Source: Geosiphon pyriformis (taxonomy: Eukaryota > Glomeromycota > Glomeromycetes > Archaeosporales > Geosiphonaceae). Taken from it: 64,000 nucleotides of DNA. Both the position numbers and the translations under genes were made by a program. The DNA lies in the NCBI GenBank assembly GCA_016748015.1, contig JAAOMT010000046.1, positions 707,779 to 771,778 of the forward strand, given 5' to 3'. Under the pieces are notes generated by a model. That model saw only the letters and a list, made by a program, of their open reading frames with translations, made no database searches and had not been told where the DNA came from. Positions 12,502 through 23,870 of this stretch are shown here, piece by piece; within the stretch, counting starts at the first letter, position 1; each line of letters opens with the position of its first letter.

Positions 12502-13161
12502 TAATTAATAAAAAGTATAAGTTTCAACTATAATATCATCCTCTCTAAAGAGATTAAGCTTTGGTAAAATTAAGCTATTCATGGTGTAATCTATTTGAAG
12601 AGTTTTATCTAACTCAAAGCTAACTAATTTGTTGAAGTCTTTTGTGGATAAGATATATTATACTTGAGGTAAAATAAGTTCTGTATCCAAGAGACCAAAT
12701 CTTTGTATTAGGGTTTTGGCTCTTCTAACAATAGTTAAAACTCTTGGGACATCTAACTATATAATGCCCAAAATTTCTGCCTGTATTTCTAAAATTGTTT
12801 TTTTTATAAGTTTCATATTCTCTATGATTTTTTTAAGATGACCATAAAGTTCTAATTGCCTTTTATATAACAAATTTTTGTCTATGGGCAAGATTTCTTG
12901 GATTGTTTTTCCAATTGTGCTAAAAGATGAGAGTATAGCTGTTGTTATACTTTCTAACAGATATTTATCCATTTTGCTACCAATTTTTTTTCTTTTAATA
13001 GTAGTTTTCTTTGGTCTAATAACAGTATGTATTCCACTGTTATTAATTATGATGGTTTGTTTTCCAATAGTTAAAGTAGCATTTGAATAGTTTTTGATTT
13101 AATATTCATAAAGAGTATAGAAGACATTTTGAATGTTTTGATCCAGAAAATAATTGTTCAT
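12502..13161 (-). pseudogene. ORF3 of E2, conserved with E3
   Basis: Starting from the ATG at 13161, this frame parallels the E3 ORF3: the same N-terminus M-N-N-Y-F-L-D-Q, the basic segment R-P-K-K-T-T, then M-D-K-Y-L-L-E and a helical middle. Stops are TAA at the codon where E3 has TAG (residue 21), a TAG in G-I-I-stop-L-D-V-P where E3 has Gln, and a further TAG near 12665 where E3 reads Leu. The last codons lie inside the LTR. Conservation of amino acids between copies argues that it once coded for protein; the function is unknown. Confidence 0.6.
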
Positions 13162-14520
13162 ATTAATTGAAAATACCTCTGTTTTGGGAATAATGCATTT
13201 ATTTATACTTGATTTTTGCTAATCATTTGGATCAATATTATTACAACAGGCAACCAATCAGATCGTTTATGATATTTTTTGAGTCATGTATTATGAACAG
13301 AATAATTATTGAAAATTGTTTCAGATTGATCTTGAAGAATATAAGAACCATTGTTCAAAACTTTGTTGACTATAAAAAATTCTTTCTATTAGCTAGAGAA
13401 TTTATCACTATAGACATTGTCTCTGTCTGAATAGTATTTTAATACAAAGTTACCAACACTTAAAGAAAGTGTTTTATAGGTTTTCTTTTTTTTAAGCTTT
13501 TTTTGGAACTGTTTTATCTTTTTAAAAGCAATTATTCATGCTTCTACTAAGAAGTCAAGAATGGTACTAAGTCTTCTTTGCAAAATGTTTTTGTAATTTT
13601 TTATTGTAATCTTTTCAAAAAGTATTGTTTCAATATCAGTTTCTATTGGTAGTATTGCTATACATCTATAGAGCAGATAAAAAAGTTTATAACTTGTTAT
13701 GTTATAATTCACAATTCTATAAACAAACAAGGCTGAAGGCAGTACTTTGTTCTATAAGTTTGTTTTTTTACTGGTTTTGGCTAAGGTTTCACATAATGTT
13801 CTATTAAAACATTTTACTAAGTTATTTGTTTAAGAGTAATAAAGAGAAGAAAGTTTATAACATATTTCCATTTTTTTACAAAGTTTTTCAACCAGTGTAC
13901 TGAAAAAAGCTCTTCTTCTATTAGATAAAAGTTTTTTGGAACAGTCATAACAGCAGATGATATCTTCATAAATGAAATTGGCTATTGAGACTGCTGTTTG
14001 ATTTGAAATGACTCTTGCTTCTACTCACTTTGTAAGATAGTCAGTAGCTGTAATAATACATCTGTTGTCATTAGAAGTTATTGTTAAAGGTCTAACAACA
14101 TCTATATTAATTCTGTCAAATAGTTGACCAACAGAGATTGGATGAATATTTTTTTTGTGATTTGGTTTGTTTCTTCTTTGGCAAATGTCACAGGTTTTAA
14201 TGTATTTAGCAATGTCTTTTTCCAAGATAGGCCAATAATAGTGAACTAAAGTTTTCTGAATTGTTTTTGTTTTTCCAAAGTGTCCAGCTAATAGGTTAGT
14301 ATGTATGTTGTATATTACAATTTCTCTTTCTTCAAATTTAATGATTCTTTGGGAATAATCAAAATCTTTTCTGTTTTTTTTATATAATTGGTTCTGGTGA
14401 ATCAAATAGAAATTTGATTGTTTGCACAAATGTTTTCTTTGCTGTCAAGTATATTCTGGTGGATATTGTTTTTTACCTAAAAATTTCATTAAGGTAGAAT
14501 AATTGTTTAAGTTCATTATT
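13162..14520 (-). pseudogene. integrase of E2
   Basis: The frame at 14025-14429 carries the H2C2 zinc finger (H-x-x-x-x-x-G-H-F ... C-D-I-C-Q) and the first catalytic Asp block I-D-V-V-R-P-L. The second Asp block reads L-L-S-N-R-R-R-A-F, so Asp has become Asn. The C-terminal module near 13240-13440 includes V-N-K-V-L-N-N-G-S-Y-I-L. Frames are broken by stops and shifts. Confidence 0.75.
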
Positions 14521-16131
14521 GTGTTTGTTTATAAAAGTATTACTAATAATTAAGTTGGTTTGATTGAAAGATTATATTATCACTAGATAGTAAGTCTAAA
14601 AAAAGCATCAGTGTTTTGATGGTTTGCTCCTTTGCAGTATTGAATATTATAGTTGAATTCATCCAGATAAAGTATCCAGTAAGTTATTTGTTTGTGTTCT
14701 AGCTTTTTTTTATTATGCAGCCAAACCAAGACTTGATGATTTATTACCATTAAAAATTTTACACCAAGAAGATATTGATCTCAGTAACTAGTAGCCCAAA
14801 CTACTGCTAAGCATTCTTGTTCAGTTACTGAATAGTTCTTTTCTGCTGGTATAAGAGATCTACTAGTATATGATATAGTATGTTCTTTGCTATCTTCATC
14901 TTTTTGTGAAAGAATAATGCCAAGTCCATAGCCAGATATATTAGTGTGAAGGATAAAAGGTTGGTCCAGATCAGATTGCTTAAAAATTGGTTTAGTAACA
15001 AGTTTTTCTTTCAGAATTTCAAAAGCTTTTTGTTAATAAGTGTCCCAGTAATAATTGACATTTTTCTGAGTAGCTGATTAAAAGAAAAAGTGATTTTGGA
15101 GAAATCCTTAATAAATTTGTGATAATAAAAAGCCAAACCAAGAAAAGAGCTTAGTTTAGAAACATTCATTGATTGTTTAATGTTTTGAACTTTTTTAACT
15201 TTAGCTGGGTCAAAGAAGATTCCATTTTTTGTAATAAGATAACCAAGAAACTGAGTGAATTGGTGTCCAAAGAAAGATTTAATTAGGTTGATCTTAAGAC
15301 CAGTATTTCTGAGCAAGTCAAAAACCTTTTGTAAATGTTCAAGGTATTTATCTTAGGTTTTTGAGTATACTATTATGTTATTTAAGTAAACCAGAACAAA
15401 GTTTTTTTTTACTAATTCAAACACTTTGTCCATTAGGTGTTGAAAGGTAAAAGAAGGATTGATGAGATTAAAAAGCATGACTGTAAATTTATAAATGCCA
15501 TACTTGATAATAAAAGCAGTTTTCTTTCTGCTTTTTGGATCCATTTTTACTTGCCAGAATTTAGCAGTTAAGTCAATAATTGAGAAGAAAGCAGCACTAT
15601 TGAATTTATCTAGCATTGCATCAATTTTGAAGAGTGGGTATATGTCTCTTATAGTAATGGCATTTAATTGGCAGTAGTCAACACAGAAGTATAAGATTCC
15701 ACTTTTCTTGAATACCACTACAACTGAAAAAGCCCATTTATTCTTGGTTTCTTGTATGAAATCAAGATTTTTCATCTGGTTTATTTCTTTTTTGATGAAC
15801 TCATTATTGTGTTAATTGGATTGATAAGGCTTTAAATGGATGGAACAAGTTTCTTTGGTGGTAATAGTGTGTTGTATTACATGAGTTCATCCAAAGGTAT
15901 TACTTTTTTTTGAAATAACTGGACTATTTCTAGCCAACAGATTTTCAATGTCCATTTTTTTTCTTTAGGAGAAGGTTCTCTTTGTTTTACAACTAGTAAT
16001 TGAATTTTAGGTGGTTTATTCTCAAAGAACTTCTGTACTTCTTTTAGTTTTTTTCTAAGTATCAAACTAATTGACTTCCAATCTTTGTAATAGATTAGAT
16101 AAAATTTGTATTTGTTATTAGGGAAATACAA
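14521..16131 (-). pseudogene. reverse transcriptase and RNase H of E2
   Basis: RT is in two open pieces, 15353-15775 and 15011-15316. Visible motifs are F-C-V-D-Y-C-Q-L-N, then F-S-I-I-D-L-T-A-K-F-W-Q-V and the active site as Y-L-N-N where Y-L-D-D is expected; both Asp are lost by G-to-A type changes. A linker frame lies at 15877-16131 and RNase H sequence at about 14560-15000. RT would copy the element RNA; this copy is dead. Confidence 0.8.
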
Positions 16132-16443
16132 AAGTTTATCACACCAGCACCTGGCATAAAAGCCATATCACCAATAACTGTATTTTGCTTTTTTGCCAGG
16201 TTTTTTATCAAAGATTCTTCTGAGAATATCATAGTAGAGCCAGCAAATCAGCTTGTCATTTATCATGATTTTTTCTTTGTCAGCTTTAATATTGTTTAGT
16301 GGCTTGTCATTGCTGGTAAAGATAGTATAAACAAGTTTAGTAGTTTTTTCTTGTTCTTCTTGATTTTCTTTTTCATTGTTCTCATTATCTGATTTATCTG
16401 ATTGTTTTTCTTCTTGGTTTTGCTTAGATACTAAAGAGATTGT

Positions 16444-17262
16444 TTAATAATAGCATTTAATTACAATAGGCTTTTCATTATATCTGATGGTCAGTTCACA
16501 AAGTTTATAGTCAAGGAAGACTTTCACTTTCTTAAGCCATTTATTGCCAACAATTATTGTGTATTTTTTGGCTTCAGATACCTCCATGTCAGTTTTAATG
16601 CTAATATTATTAATACAAACAGGAACAGCTTTGGCTATGCCCAGATTTTTCTTCTTGTTACCATGTACATTAGTTATTGGTTGAATAGAAGACTCATTAA
16701 TCTTTCTGCCAATTGCTTTAAAAAAGTGTTTGGCAATTACATTAACAGATAATCTATTGTCTAAGATCAGATCAATAAAGTAACCAGCCACTTGGGCTTT
16801 ACAAATCAGAAGAGTAACATTGCTGTTATCAGTAAGTCCAGCTTGGCAAGAGCATTTGTTGGTTTTTGGTGTTTTCTTTTTTTGTATCAATAATTTGTGA
16901 AGATCTTTTTTGAACTGTGAATGGGTTATTAGTTGGCCAAATGTAATATGTGCTGGGGTTTCTATAAGATCTTTAACAACAGAATAAGGGCCAGATTTTT
17001 GTACTATTTTTGGGGGTTCCAACTTTAGAAGATTTTTAAAAACTTTAGCCTTTGGTGGCTTATTGTTATCAACAGTTAAAGTTGAGGCTTTGTTGAGATC
17101 TAGAACAAAATCAATTTTGGTTTTTTTCTTTTTTCTTGTTGAATCAAAAGTGTTAATTGTCAATTCATCTATATCATGGTTATTATTAGTTAGGTTAAAG
17201 GTGTAAAAAGGGTTTTTTTCTGGTTGGCTTGCACTCTCATCTTTTGGAGGTGTGCTTACCAG
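16444..17262 (-). pseudogene. protease-bearing start of the E2 pol frame
   Basis: The frame runs open from the frameshift site (17262) through an ATG at 17163 to 16444. A Lys-rich spacer is followed by the retropepsin block L-I-L-D-N-R-L-S-V-N, in which D-S-G has become D-N-R. It is in the -1 frame relative to gag. The same block in E3 reads D-S-R. Confidence 0.75.
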
Positions 17263-18795
17263 TTTAAAGGCTGATAAACAGTAGCTTCAACTAGAGAATT
17301 CTCTCCAAAGAAATTGATGTTGGCATGATTGGGTCTTTGATTGGGAATATTGTTGTTGATAGTTTTTTTGTTTTGATTATTATTGTTTCTAAGAGCTGAA
17401 GATGGCAAAAAAAGATTGTTGCAATCTCTTAAAAAATGCTCAGTTAATTCACAGCAATAGTACACAAATGGGTCATAATTTCGCTATCTTTGGTAAGGAA
17501 ACTGTTAAGGCTAATTAAAACATAGTTCAAATCTAGATCTTTGTGATTGCTGGTTGTTTCTGACTGCTTGGGCTAATGGTTCTAATAGCTGAGTAAGATT
17601 TGCTGTAAGTCTATCTATCAACTGTTCATTTGGGTCTTGAGTTTAGATGGCAAAAAAGATAGTAGTCATTTGTGAAGCAGAAACCATAACAGAAACAGGA
17701 GCAAAAACTAGAAAGATAAATCTCAGATGCATTCTTTGGTTATCTTCTATTCTCTGAGCAAGTTCAATAGCCATATTTATTGTTGGATTATCTTTTAAAA
17801 CCAGAAGGGGCCAAAGAGCATATGACAGATCTGTTCTCAATCCTTTTGTAAAAGAATAAATTTTTTGCTTTTCTGTCTAGTTTTTTTCAGAGTTTACTTT
17901 TTTAATTAACTTTCTAATAGCTTTGGCATATTCAGTTACCACTTTACTGGAACCTTGGGTTTTTTTTTTAGTTCCATATATTATTTAGAGATTAGAATAA
18001 GAGTTCTAAATTTAGTTTCAAACTGGGTTGTAAAAGAGGTGTTTTCTTCTTCAGTATTTGTTAGTGCCCATCTAATGATTTTTTGATAAGCATTGGCATT
18101 AGTTTCTTGTAAGAACCAAGTAACAAAAGAGCCTTGGAGGTAGCCACCAACAATTTAAAACTTATATTTATTATCATATTGATTGGCTGTAGCAGCTCTT
18201 TTAAAGTCATCTAACTATTTAATTGGATTTTGTATATCACCTCTGAATAAAGATAGTAAGATATTATTTCTTTGCCCTAAAGCAGTTTGTATGTCTTGGA
18301 GGGCAATCAGAATATTTTGTTACATGGGGTTATTAGTCATTGGTTTAGGAGTAGCTGTTTGTGTAGAATGTTCTGATTCACTTAAGAAATGGTCAAAAAC
18401 AGAAGCAGTTTGATAGCTTTTTTTTTTGTTTCAAAAAGTGTTTTAGTTAGCTGATGAGCAGCAATTCAAATGTGAATTTGATAATTCAGGTATTCAGAGT
18501 TAAGAGACTGTTGTTTAAAGGTTGTGAAGTATAAAAGCTGATTGATGCTGTTATTTTTTTCTTCAAAGTTGTCTTCAAAATAAGCTTGGTCAAAGTAATA
18601 AATTGTATAGACTGTGCAGGTTTTAGCTGAATGCTTGTTCAAGAACCAGTTTCAAAAGTTTTGGAATTGTCTACTGAATTGTTTTTTAATAGGGAAGCAA
18701 ATCAAGCAAAAGAGCAAAAGATTGAGTTCAATAAAGTCTTAATTGTTTTTGTTGTATTTTTCTGATTGTTATGGCAAGTATGAATAATTATCCAT
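17256..18795 (-). pseudogene. gag of E2
   Basis: It starts at an ATG in the same context as E3 (M-D-N-Y-S-Y-L-P; E3 has Gly at position 2). A deletion of about 10 bp relative to E3 near 18760 shifts the frame, and many stops follow. Near the end, C-C-E-L-T-E-H-F-L-R-D-C keeps the CCHC knuckle. The frame ends just past the heptamer TTTAAAC (17262-17268 on the minus strand). Confidence 0.75.
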
Positions 18796-18824
18796 ATAAT
18801 AGAAAACAAAGTGAATTTTGACAA

Positions 18825-18841
18825 TCTCACAGAAAGCACCA
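18825..18841 (-). other. primer-binding site of E2
   Basis: The plus strand reads TCTCACAGAAAGCACCA, the 3' end of a CCA-terminated tRNA, six bases inside the 5' LTR. It equals the E3 site apart from transitions. Acceptor-end similarity suggests elongator tRNA-Met. Confidence 0.7.
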
Positions 18842-18847
18842 CTTTTA

Positions 18848-19515
18848 TGTTATGAGTTGGAGTAACAAGTTAATGGATAGCAAAAAAGAACAGGATTGTA
18901 AAATGATGAAAGAAATCAAAAAGAATTTAACTTCAAAGAGTGAATTGAATGAATATGGATTCAATATATGAGATCAGTCTCATAAAATATCTCAGTTGCT
19001 ATACTTTTCAAAAGATAATCAGAGAATTTGAAGATAAAAAAATAGTTTATACTGTCAACAAATGATCACATACTGGTATAATTCTATGTTTTATATCAGC
19101 ATTCTTAAAATTCAATATTAGGTATTAAATGTATTCTTCAGTCATGTTTTATTCAATAATCCTCAAATGCTGTAATTACACATTTCAGAAAAAAAGGATA
19201 AAAAATAACCAACAAGTAATCTTTTATTTTAAAATGTTCAGATACTTGAAGGTAAGAAAAGAGAAATTAGCAATAAGAGAAAAATTGAGATGAAAGTTGT
19301 TATTTTATTTTTATTTTTTTTTGATTCTTATATGCTTTTCTACAGCTAAGAAATTCATCACTTATATAACTATTAAAAAAGGTTAATAATCAGGTCAATA
19401 GTTAGATTATTAATCAAATTAATAATTACTTTCTAAAAATAAAGTAGCTAATTATATAATATTAATGGCTAATATATGTGATAATTAATAAGAAATATAG
19501 GTTTCAACTATAACA
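18848..19515 (-). repeat. 5' LTR of E2
   Basis: In plus coordinates it starts TGTTATGAG and ends GTTTCAACTATAACA. It matches the other family-B LTRs and is flanked on the right by CTAT (19516-19519), the partner of the left duplication. Its U3 array (19385-19430) is shorter than in E3, which explains the shorter total length. Confidence 0.88.
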
Positions 19516-19519
19516 CTAT

Positions 19520-20320
19520 ATTGTTCTCTAAGTGTTAATGTTGATTGTTTTTCTTTGTTGTTAAAACCAGTAAGTGACAAAATGGCTGTTTTTTCTGTAG
19601 AAGTGGTTGTTAACTCTGTTAGAGGGTTTGCTAGTAATAGTGCTCAAAAAAACATGCTTTTGCTGGATTTGCTGGCTGCTGAGGTAAGATTCCTAAATAA
19701 CAATTTATATTCTCTTAGGAATTTTATTCAAAAATTATTATTATGGTTCCAAAAGTACAGAATTCTAGAAGTTCTTGGAGTTTTTGTTTGTACCTTCATG
19801 GATTAATTAAATAGAATTCTATTTTTTAGTGTCTGATAATATAATAGAGTAATTGGTAAGAGAAATCTTAATTTTTTGTTGACTATAGACTGCATTTATT
19901 TTTCTGCTATCATTGTATTATTAGATTTAAATTCAGATTCTATGGAGTTAGGTTTTGCTGTTTGTTTTCCTCTCAATTAAGAATACTGTTTTGTTGTGTA
20001 TTTTTTGATTTCTTTGTCAATTATATAAAAAGTCTTAACTATGACTCAGGTAATAATTTTTGTTGAGTATATTAATAACTTTTAATGAATTTATTATTTG
20101 AGTTTTTTTGTATTTGTTGTTTAGTCTAATAAACAGTCAATTTTGTCATGTACATATTGACAAAAGTCACTTTCTGCAATAATAATTTTTGATAATACTC
20201 CTAAGTTTTCTTTAAAGTATTAAAATAAGATTTTTCTATATGGTAAATAATTTTTTTCTATGGTTTTAATAATTGTTACTTTTACAAATTTCTGAAGTGT
20301 TCTGTCTCTGTGGATTTTAT
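19520..20320 (-). pseudogene. E1 leader and gag N-terminal half
   Basis: This stretch lies between the E2 insertion and the E1 primer-binding site, exactly where the first half of gag should be. The length (about 0.8 kb here plus 0.8 kb at 9083-9867) equals the distance from start to knuckle in E5. I see no clearly alignable protein; stops are frequent on both strands. Confidence 0.45.
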
Positions 20321-20322
20321 AA

Positions 20323-20339
20323 TCTCACAAAAAGTATTA
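20323..20339 (-). other. primer-binding site of E1
   Basis: The plus strand reads TCTCACAAAAAGTATTA, which equals the E2/E3 site after C-to-T and G-to-A changes. It lies two bases inside the 5' LTR. This shows that families A and B use the same tRNA primer. Confidence 0.65.
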
Positions 20340-20341
20340 AA

Positions 20342-21363
20342 TATTATGAGTAAACTAAGTAATATATAATAATAATGTTTAGTGCTCAAAATTTAGGTTT
20401 TTAAAAGGTTTTTGAAAATTTTTTTTTAGTAAGCTTGTTTAGTATGTTAGTATTATCAGTTTCTGAAAATTTTTTTATTGATATGAATTTACCTATGAAG
20501 TTTTTTAGTTATAAGACATAGAGTAATGGTTTTGCAGTATTATAACTTTATATATGTAAGTTATTTTCTCCAAGCTAATCAAGCACAATTACTAGGATCT
20601 AGTAGTATCTTTTTATTCTTCTAATAAGCTAATAAAATAATGTTAATATTTAATTCTAAGAGAAGCTTTTTTTTTTTTACCAGACTATCATAAAGTCTAT
20701 TCTCAGACAGTCAATTTTTTTATATTGCCACTTTACAAAAAAAATAAAAATAAAAAAAATAAAAATAAAAAAAATAAAAATAAAAGAAAAAAAATTAGTA
20801 TTGTTAATTATTATAATCAAAAACAATTGGTTCAAGTCATAATGGTTTGAAACAGTTTTATGCTAAGAACATCTGACCAAAAACAAAAGTAAGAACAAAA
20901 TTAATTCAGTTAAGATATATAAATATAAGAATTATATAGATGTAAATTTTGGTTTTCTTAATATTTTCTTTATTTTAGTAATATAAAATATAGGATGTAA
21001 CAAAAAATATATAGCAAATATAGATAGAAAAAAGTTAATTTTTGTCTATCTGCCTCTTTTCTATCTTTTACATCTACTTTTTTTTATATATATTTTTTAG
21101 TTCTGCAAAATTGCTTTTGATTATTTTGTTATTGCTAATTATTGTATGCTATTTTTTTTGCTTTGTTTTTCTATATTATTATTAGTTATTCTAAGTTTGA
21201 CTAGTTTTTTTGTGCTATATTGTATTTTTGTATTTTATATTGTATTATTCTGAGTTATTATGCATTATTTTGTGTTCTTTTGTATTATCTTGTGTTATTT
21301 TATATTATTATGTTTTAATTATGTTTCTTTATAACTTGGATTGGTTTTTCTACTTAGATAACA
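20342..21363 (-). repeat. 5' LTR of E1 (family A)
   Basis: In plus coordinates it runs from TATTATGAG to CTTAGATAACA, the reverse complement of a family-A LTR. It contains an A-rich tract of AAAAATAAAA units (20742-20795), equivalent to the CTTTT tract of E0, and the GTGTTATTTTA-type array at about 21180-21310. It abuts LINE-derived sequence on the right. Confidence 0.82.
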
Positions 21364-21367
21364 CCAA

Positions 21368-23340
21368 ATAAACCATAAGCTTATTGATCTTTAAACTAAA
21401 AACACTACTAAAGATAAGATTACTCTTAATAAAATATTCAAATACAGTAACCAATGTACCAACAGATTTAATAATTAATTCAACCAAAGCTAACAACTTA
21501 ACCAAATCAGATTTCAAAAACACTAGCCAAAAAAAAACAGAGAATTACTAACAACCACAGAAGAAAAAACAGAAGTTGTCAAAGAAAAAAACTCAGAAAA
21601 ATTTGAATAAGCAGAAGCTCTAGCATAAAAAACATTATTCACAAAACATAATTTGAATATTTTGGAAGTTATGGAAGGGAAAGGTAAAAAACTGTACAGC
21701 TTGCAGTCAGATAGCTCATTACTTAACATCTAAAGCAGTGCCAACAACCAGAGGTTTCTCATTAAATATAGTATTTTTTTAATATATCAGTCTTAATAAC
21801 TGCAGAGTTCAAATCAATCTAAAAGCCAAATATAACCAAAGCAAACTGGAAACAATAACTAGAATTAAATGAACAAAGAATAAAACAAGTCTAATCACTA
21901 ACTTAAAAAATCATATTACTAATCTCAAAAGAAGTACAGCTAGAAAGAAGATTAACCAACTTGGTCTTAAATCTATTATGAAACAGAATGGTCTTTTTTT
22001 AATTTATAAGAGAAAAAATCCAAACACTATTTTTGCCTACCAACACTAACCAATAATTAAAAACAGATATAGCAGTATTTAATTCATTAAAAGTTTTTTT
22101 TTAATTTATGAGAAAAAAAATCCAAACACTATCTTTGTTTACCAATACTAACCAATAATTAAAAACAGATATAACAGCATCTAATTTATTAAAGTAAACA
22201 ATTATATATTGCCAAACACCAGCAAACTTTAGTACAAAATTAGAAACTTCACCAAAAACATCAAAAGCTGACTTAATATTGGCAGCAGACATATCCAAAG
22301 ACACATTACACAGTGCAACAGCAGCAAAAAAGGAATCAAATTCAGAAATCACCAAAAACTTGACAATCTTAAAAGTGGCAAAACAGACAGAACTTGTAAA
22401 CTTAACCAGAAATACAGCATCCAAAGAACTTTAAGAAATAAACTCCATACAAAAAAGCTTTACATTGTTTTTTAACATTGACTTTGCATCCAAAAAACTA
22501 TGTTTAGACTGAAAAACAGTCCTAACATAAGCGAATTTGATCTTGAAAGTATTACCAAATATTAGAGTAAAGACCACCTATTTAGTAAATCTTTAATAAT
22601 TAGTAATAGTTTCCCAAGCAACACTAGTGACATTACTAAAAACCAGAGAAAATAATTCAGTTTCTATTTGATCAGCCCAGTTTTCAAGAACAGATGACTC
22701 AATAAAAAATGGTTGTTTTGTTTTTAAAACTGACAAAAATTTGCTGAAAGGCATTATATTTGGCAAGACAGCCAGTAGTTGATCTTGGCCCATTTTGGAT
22801 AACATGTCAGATGATGCAGTGAAAATTTTACTTAAGATTTCAGTTGGAGTCACAAAGAGGTTTAGTGTAACAATATTAAAGACAAACAACTGCTTTCACT
22901 TTTTTAAAACTTTGGTTTTTTTGACCATTTTGTTTAAAGAGGTGATACTAGTAATACCAGATATAGAAGCTATAACAAAAAAGACTAGATTGTTAACAAA
23001 TCTGTTATTAAAAATCTTTGGGCTCTTAAAAGAAGTAGAGACAACACTATAATTAATCTAATGTGTCTCTTTGAAAAAACTTTGATCAGTAAAAAACCAG
23101 CCAAAGATAAAAAAGATGCTTTAGTAGTCATTAAAAGCAGTTTATCACTATTAATAACTAAGAAAAATATAGCCAAAACATTATGTTTAACTGTTTCAAT
23201 AATAGAAAAATCTTTTCACATTGAAACTTTATTAGTTACTATAGGAAAAGTAACAGCTGTAGTCTTTTTACTTTTTGCTTTAGTTGTAATCATAATATTT
23301 ATATTATATTTTTTTTTAATTATTTTTTACTAAAAATATC
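21368..23340 (-). pseudogene. LINE-like ORF1 remnant A
   Basis: Minus-strand fragments, in order from 23176 to 21523, show a Ser/Lys-rich N-terminal region, then S-S-V-L-E-N-W-A-D-Q (22593-22889), then a likely RRM-like nucleic-acid-binding segment with A-A-N-I-K-S-A-F-D-V-F-G-E-V and L-K-x-A-G-V-W-Q-Y (22101-22424). I associate this type with abundant non-LTR elements of arbuscular mycorrhizal fungi, from recall and not from a search. Frames are interrupted by stops and shifts. The E1 LTR inserted into its left side. Confidence 0.6.
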
Positions 23341-23379
23341 TTTTTTAGTATTTATATAAATTATTTTAATAAAAACTAC

Positions 23380-23870
23380 ATTAAAAACAACAAAAATTAT
23401 AAAATATTTCTTATGTAAAATTTTTTAAAGCCCAATTAATGTTTTAAAATTGATTAACTATTAATTTTAGTAATTTGTTAGTAATTTTAGACCTAAATAA
23501 AAGACAATTTTCCTAAATGAATTTTTTTTTTTACATTTTTTATTATTATAATTATTAGAATAGCTTATAAACAAGATTTCTGTAAAAAAGTTGATTTTTA
23601 CAACAAAATAATTATATATTTTTAATAAGCTTCTAAATAAACATTTTTTGGAAAAAAGTTAACTTTTACTGTAAAATAACTATATAAATAACTGACATAA
23701 AATTGGCCATTTTACATATAAGTTTAGCAGTTCAAATTATAAAAGATAATTTGAAGATAAATTCAGTTATTGAAAGTTTATTAGCTTTTAATAATTGGGA
23801 ATTAACAGCAAAACAACAATAATAACAATATTTAGAAAAAAAAACCAATATTTTTTATCTTAACCAAAAA
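23380..23870. repeat. partial copy of the family-D repeat
   Basis: This block aligns by eye with 10740-11240, including the run AAGATAATTTGAAGATAAATTCAGTTATTGAA (a few transitions aside) and the two AAAAGTTGA-type direct repeats. It has lost most C and G relative to the other copy. Its ends are not clear. Confidence 0.6.

Larger units (their letters stand above)
9872..12535 (-). repeat. 3' LTR of E2, interrupted by nested solo LTRs
   Basis: In plus coordinates the LTR starts TGTTATGG and ends GTTTCAACTATAATA. Homology to the E3 LTR stops at AGCAA (10291-10295) and resumes at GCAATA (12241), so the insertion is clearly bounded. Without it the LTR is about 715 bp. The array of AATCAGATCAAT-like units at 12352-12450 lies upstream of a TATA box in the minus-strand sense. 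Confidence 0.88.
9872..19515 (-). mobile_element. Ty3/gypsy retrotransposon E2 (family B), complete but decayed
   Basis: Both LTRs are present (9872-12535 and 18848-19515) and the 4-bp target duplication CTAT flanks them (9868-9871, 19516-19519). The 3' LTR is enlarged by a nested insertion of about 1.95 kb. Order on the minus strand: PBS, gag, PR, RT, RNase H, INT, ORF3, polypurine tract. It is a more decayed sister of E3, with the same layout and the same gag-pol slippery heptamer. Confidence 0.92.
2182..21363 (-). mobile_element. Ty3/gypsy retrotransposon E1 (family A), split by nested insertions
   Basis: E1 is a minus-strand element whose 5' LTR is at 20342-21363. Its internal region runs leftward to 2182, where E0 was inserted; its own 3' LTR lies outside the window. 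It is interrupted by E2 (9872-19515, duplicated CTAT at 9868-9871 and 19516-19519) and by a solo LTR (5305-6123, duplicated TTGT). Domain order is gag, PR, Cys-rich region, dUTPase, linker, RT, RNase H, INT, ORF3. It is heavily mutated and more decayed than E6 or E7. Confidence 0.85.
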
